Made by a program: the position numbers and the translations under genes. Under the pieces are notes generated by a model. That model saw nothing but the letters and a program-made list of their open reading frames with translations, had not been told where the DNA came from and made no database searches. Positions 40,731-42,252 of a DNA stretch of 42,252 nucleotides are shown in pieces (positions within the stretch are counted from its first letter, which is position 1; each line of letters begins with the position of its first letter). Source of the stretch: Brevundimonas sp. (GTDB lineage: Bacteria; Pseudomonadota; Alphaproteobacteria; Caulobacterales; Caulobacteraceae); contig NZ_JAUSOE010000120.1 of NCBI RefSeq assembly GCF_030656255.1, forward strand, positions 1-42,252, written 5' to 3'.

Positions 40731-40742
40731 ATGATCGATCAT
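40731..40742. promoter_or_regulatory. 12-bp perfect palindrome upstream of the NTF2-like gene
   Basis: ATGATCGATCAT is fully self-complementary and stands 23 bases upstream of the ATG at 40765. A candidate operator, possibly for the LuxR-type protein encoded immediately before it. Confidence 0.4.
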
Positions 40743-40764
40743 CTGAACCGTGATCAATTCATCC

Positions 40765-41163
40765 ATGCCCGGAGACGTCGTTCAAGCTTTCGCCAGGGAG
40801 ATCGCGTTTCGCGACGTCCGACGGCTTGAGTCTCTTGTCGCAGACGATATCGACGCCCGGTTCGACGTCGCTGGCGTCCTCGTCGGCAAAGCCGCGCTGC
40901 TCGGGTTCTGGCGGCGGCTGTTTCAAGCCTATTCGCTCGTCGAGCTCCATATCCTCAAATGCGTCGTGGAGGAGGATCTGGTCATCGCCGACAGCGCCTA
41001 CTTCCTGGCCGCCCGCCGGGGCGGTCTGGTGGACGTGCGCGCGATCAGCATCTTCGAGGTCGACCAGGGCGTCATCACCCACTGGCGGGATCATGCCGAT
41101 CTGGCGGAGGTGCCCAAGGCGGAAACGGACCTCTGGCGCCGCTTGGGCGGAGCGCGATGGTAG
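40765..41163 (+). CDS. NTF2/SnoaL-like protein
   Basis: 132 residues from ATG 40765; a GTG at 40750 would add five. The pattern FAREIAFRDVRRLESLVADD, VGKAALLGFWRRLFQAYSLV and SIFEVDQGVITHWRDHADL, with a strand ending in W-R-D, is that of the SnoaL/limonene-epoxide-hydrolase branch of the NTF2 fold. Such proteins are small cone-shaped enzymes or ligand-binding units; the substrate cannot be told. It follows the LuxR-type gene at 80 bases on the same strand. Confidence 0.78.
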   Translation: MPGDVVQAFAREIAFRDVRRLESLVADDIDARFDVAGVLVGKAALLGFWRRLFQAYSLVELHILKCVVEEDLVIADSAYFLAARRGGLVDVRAISIFEVDQGVITHWRDHADLAEVPKAETDLWRRLGGARW

Positions 41164-41393
41164 CCGCATTCAGACCGTCGGCAGGGTGGAGGGGGCGGGC
41201 CGGGAACTTCTGTGTGAAGCTCGACGTCTTCACCCGCGATCGCTGCCGACGCATTGCGTCCCCTGGCTCCAGATCGAAGGCTATCCGGACGAGGCCCGCC
41301 GTCCGACATCCTACGCAAGTGACACGGAAAGCCAAGCCCGCCTTGGGCCGGGATTATGGGCGGATAGCGGGGGCGCTCATTCGAAGCCAAGGG

Positions 41394-42251
41394 TCAAGGC
41401 GACCCGTGAGCGTGTCGGGCGGCCAGGACCGATTCCGAGTATGACGTCTCGCCAGGCAGGCGCGCCTTTGGCCCGCGCAGCGCATTCAGCATCACCAGCA
41501 GGGAACTGGCGGTCATGGCGACTGCGGCGCCTAGCGGCGACAGCAGGCCCAGGGCCGCCAGGGGCAGGACGATGATGTTGTAGGCGAGGGCGCTCTGCAG
41601 GGCGGAGGCGACGTCTTGGGCCGACATTTCTCCGATCAGTCGGCTGCCCGGCGCCTCGGTGGCCGAGGGCGACAGGAAGATCATTGTCGGCGGCCCGACC
41701 ACCCCGTGCCGCTCAAGAAGCGCGCGCGCCTCGGGCGTGCTGCGCGTGACGTCGACCTTGATGAGGTCGGTGTTCGAAAGGCCGGCGATGACGGCGGGGT
41801 CCTCGAACACCGTCCGCTCGATCACCTTGCAGCTGACGCACCAGTCAGCGGTGAAATAGACCAGGGCGGGACGTTCGCGCGCGCCGGCATCGGCGACGGC
41901 CCGGTCCAGCGCCGCCTGATCCAGCACGACCGCCGCGGTTTCGACCGGCGCGGCGGCTGCGACTCCGGCGGGACGCGCCAGGGGCTCAAGCGGACGCCAA
42001 GGGTCGTCCGCCCCGAGGCTGAGGCCGACCAGCAGCAACAGGCCCCAGGTCGCGGCCGCCAGGCCGGCGACACGGGCGACGCCGTTTCTCAGGTTCGGGC
42101 TGAGCGGCTGGAACAGGCCGAGAGCCGCCGCCAGACCGAGCGCCAGCGCCGCGCCGAGAGCGAGCGTCGCCGTCGGCGGCAGGATGCGGCTGGCCAGCCA
42201 CCAGGCCATGCCCAGGAAGATGAAGCCGAACAGCATCTTCACCCGGTCCAT
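41394..42251 (-). CDS. DsbD-like thioredoxin protein fused to a P-type ATPase tail (5' end outside window)
   Basis: About 285 residues seen; the frame is open to the right edge and the first Met here is internal (MDRVKMLFGFIFLGMAWWLA matches the last membrane part of DsbD). After three or so membrane helices comes a periplasmic thioredoxin domain, ALVYFTADWCVSCKVIERTV with the CVSC active site, and GVVGPPTMIFLSP. DsbD should end soon after; instead, after QDVASALQ, the sequence continues SALAYNIIVLPLAALGLLSP and AAVAMTASSLLVMLNALR, which is the end of a FixI/CcoI-like heavy-metal P-type ATPase. The junction lies near 41590-41605. It looks like an in-frame fusion created by a deletion; the thioredoxin part may still work. 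Confidence 0.8.
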   Translation of the reverse strand: MDRVKMLFGFIFLGMAWWLASRILPPTATLALGAALALGLAAALGLFQPLSPNLRNGVARVAGLAAATWGLLLLVGLSLGADDPWRPLEPLARPAGVAAAAPVETAAVVLDQAALDRAVADAGARERPALVYFTADWCVSCKVIERTVFEDPAVIAGLSNTDLIKVDVTRSTPEARALLERHGVVGPPTMIFLSPSATEAPGSRLIGEMSAQDVASALQSALAYNIIVLPLAALGLLSPLGAAVAMTASSLLVMLNALRGPKARLPGETSYSESVLAARHAHGSP

Positions 42252-42252
42252 C

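Noticed and set aside
1..42252. Search by eye for CRISPR arrays, tRNA or rRNA genes, insertion sequences, integrase and attachment repeats
   Set aside because: None seen. No regularly spaced repeats, no transposase or integrase motifs, and no cloverleaf-like sequence were recognised, so element boundaries are left open.

Overview
The window is high-GC DNA from an alphaproteobacterium. A Caulobacterales host (Brevundimonas or Caulobacter-like) is my best guess, because the lasso peptide cluster has the layout and Ala-1/Glu-9 ring pattern of Caulobacter caulonodins and the partition, DUF736, ArdC and VirB modules are typical of alphaproteobacterial plasmids and integrative conjugative elements. 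Most or all of the window reads as one conjugative element. No integrase, tRNA, attachment site or replication initiator is visible, so plasmid versus integrated element cannot be decided here.

Region by region: 1-5.7 kb holds the end of a ParB-like partition gene, a nucleotidyltransferase-HEPN protein, two further proteins ending in RxxxxH HEPN-type motifs (one with an apparent 5' frameshift), a DUF736 protein and an ArdC-like anti-restriction protein. 5.7-7.5 kb carries a candidate origin of transfer with a close match to the IncP (RP4) nic sequence, then a MobC-like accessory protein and a MOBP-type relaxase. By the polarity of the nick, the 1-5.7 kb block would be the leading region that enters a recipient first. 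7.8-16.0 kb (minus strand) is a defence operon: HTH regulator, large adenine methyltransferase, PD-(D/E)XK nuclease, OLD-family ATPase/TOPRIM nuclease and UvrD-like helicase; the last pair resembles Gabija. 16.3-28.3 kb (minus strand) is a complete, tightly overlapping VirB1-VirB11/VirD4 type IV secretion operon with two lipoproteins, an extra small membrane protein and a stand-alone LPD7-domain protein. 28.3-29.2 kb encodes two small regulators.

29.4-39.9 kb is a full proteobacterial lasso peptide system: a GntR-type regulator, two precursor genes that together contain three core-like segments (two in tandem within one 80-residue precursor), a fused RRE/leader peptidase B protein, an asparagine-synthetase-like cyclase C, and, convergently, an exported S9-family isopeptidase, a TonB-dependent receptor with a signalling domain, a FecR anti-sigma factor and a FecI-type sigma factor. 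The natural reading is production of lasso peptides plus sensing, re-import and hydrolysis of them.

40.4-42.25 kb has a solo LuxR-type HTH protein, an NTF2/SnoaL-like protein, and at the right edge a DsbD-like thioredoxin protein whose C-terminus is replaced by the tail of a FixI/CcoI-like P-type ATPase, which looks like a deletion or recombination scar.

The most interesting items are the tandem-core lasso precursor, the composite methylase/nuclease/OLD/UvrD operon, and the HEPN-rich leading region beside an IncP-like nic site.
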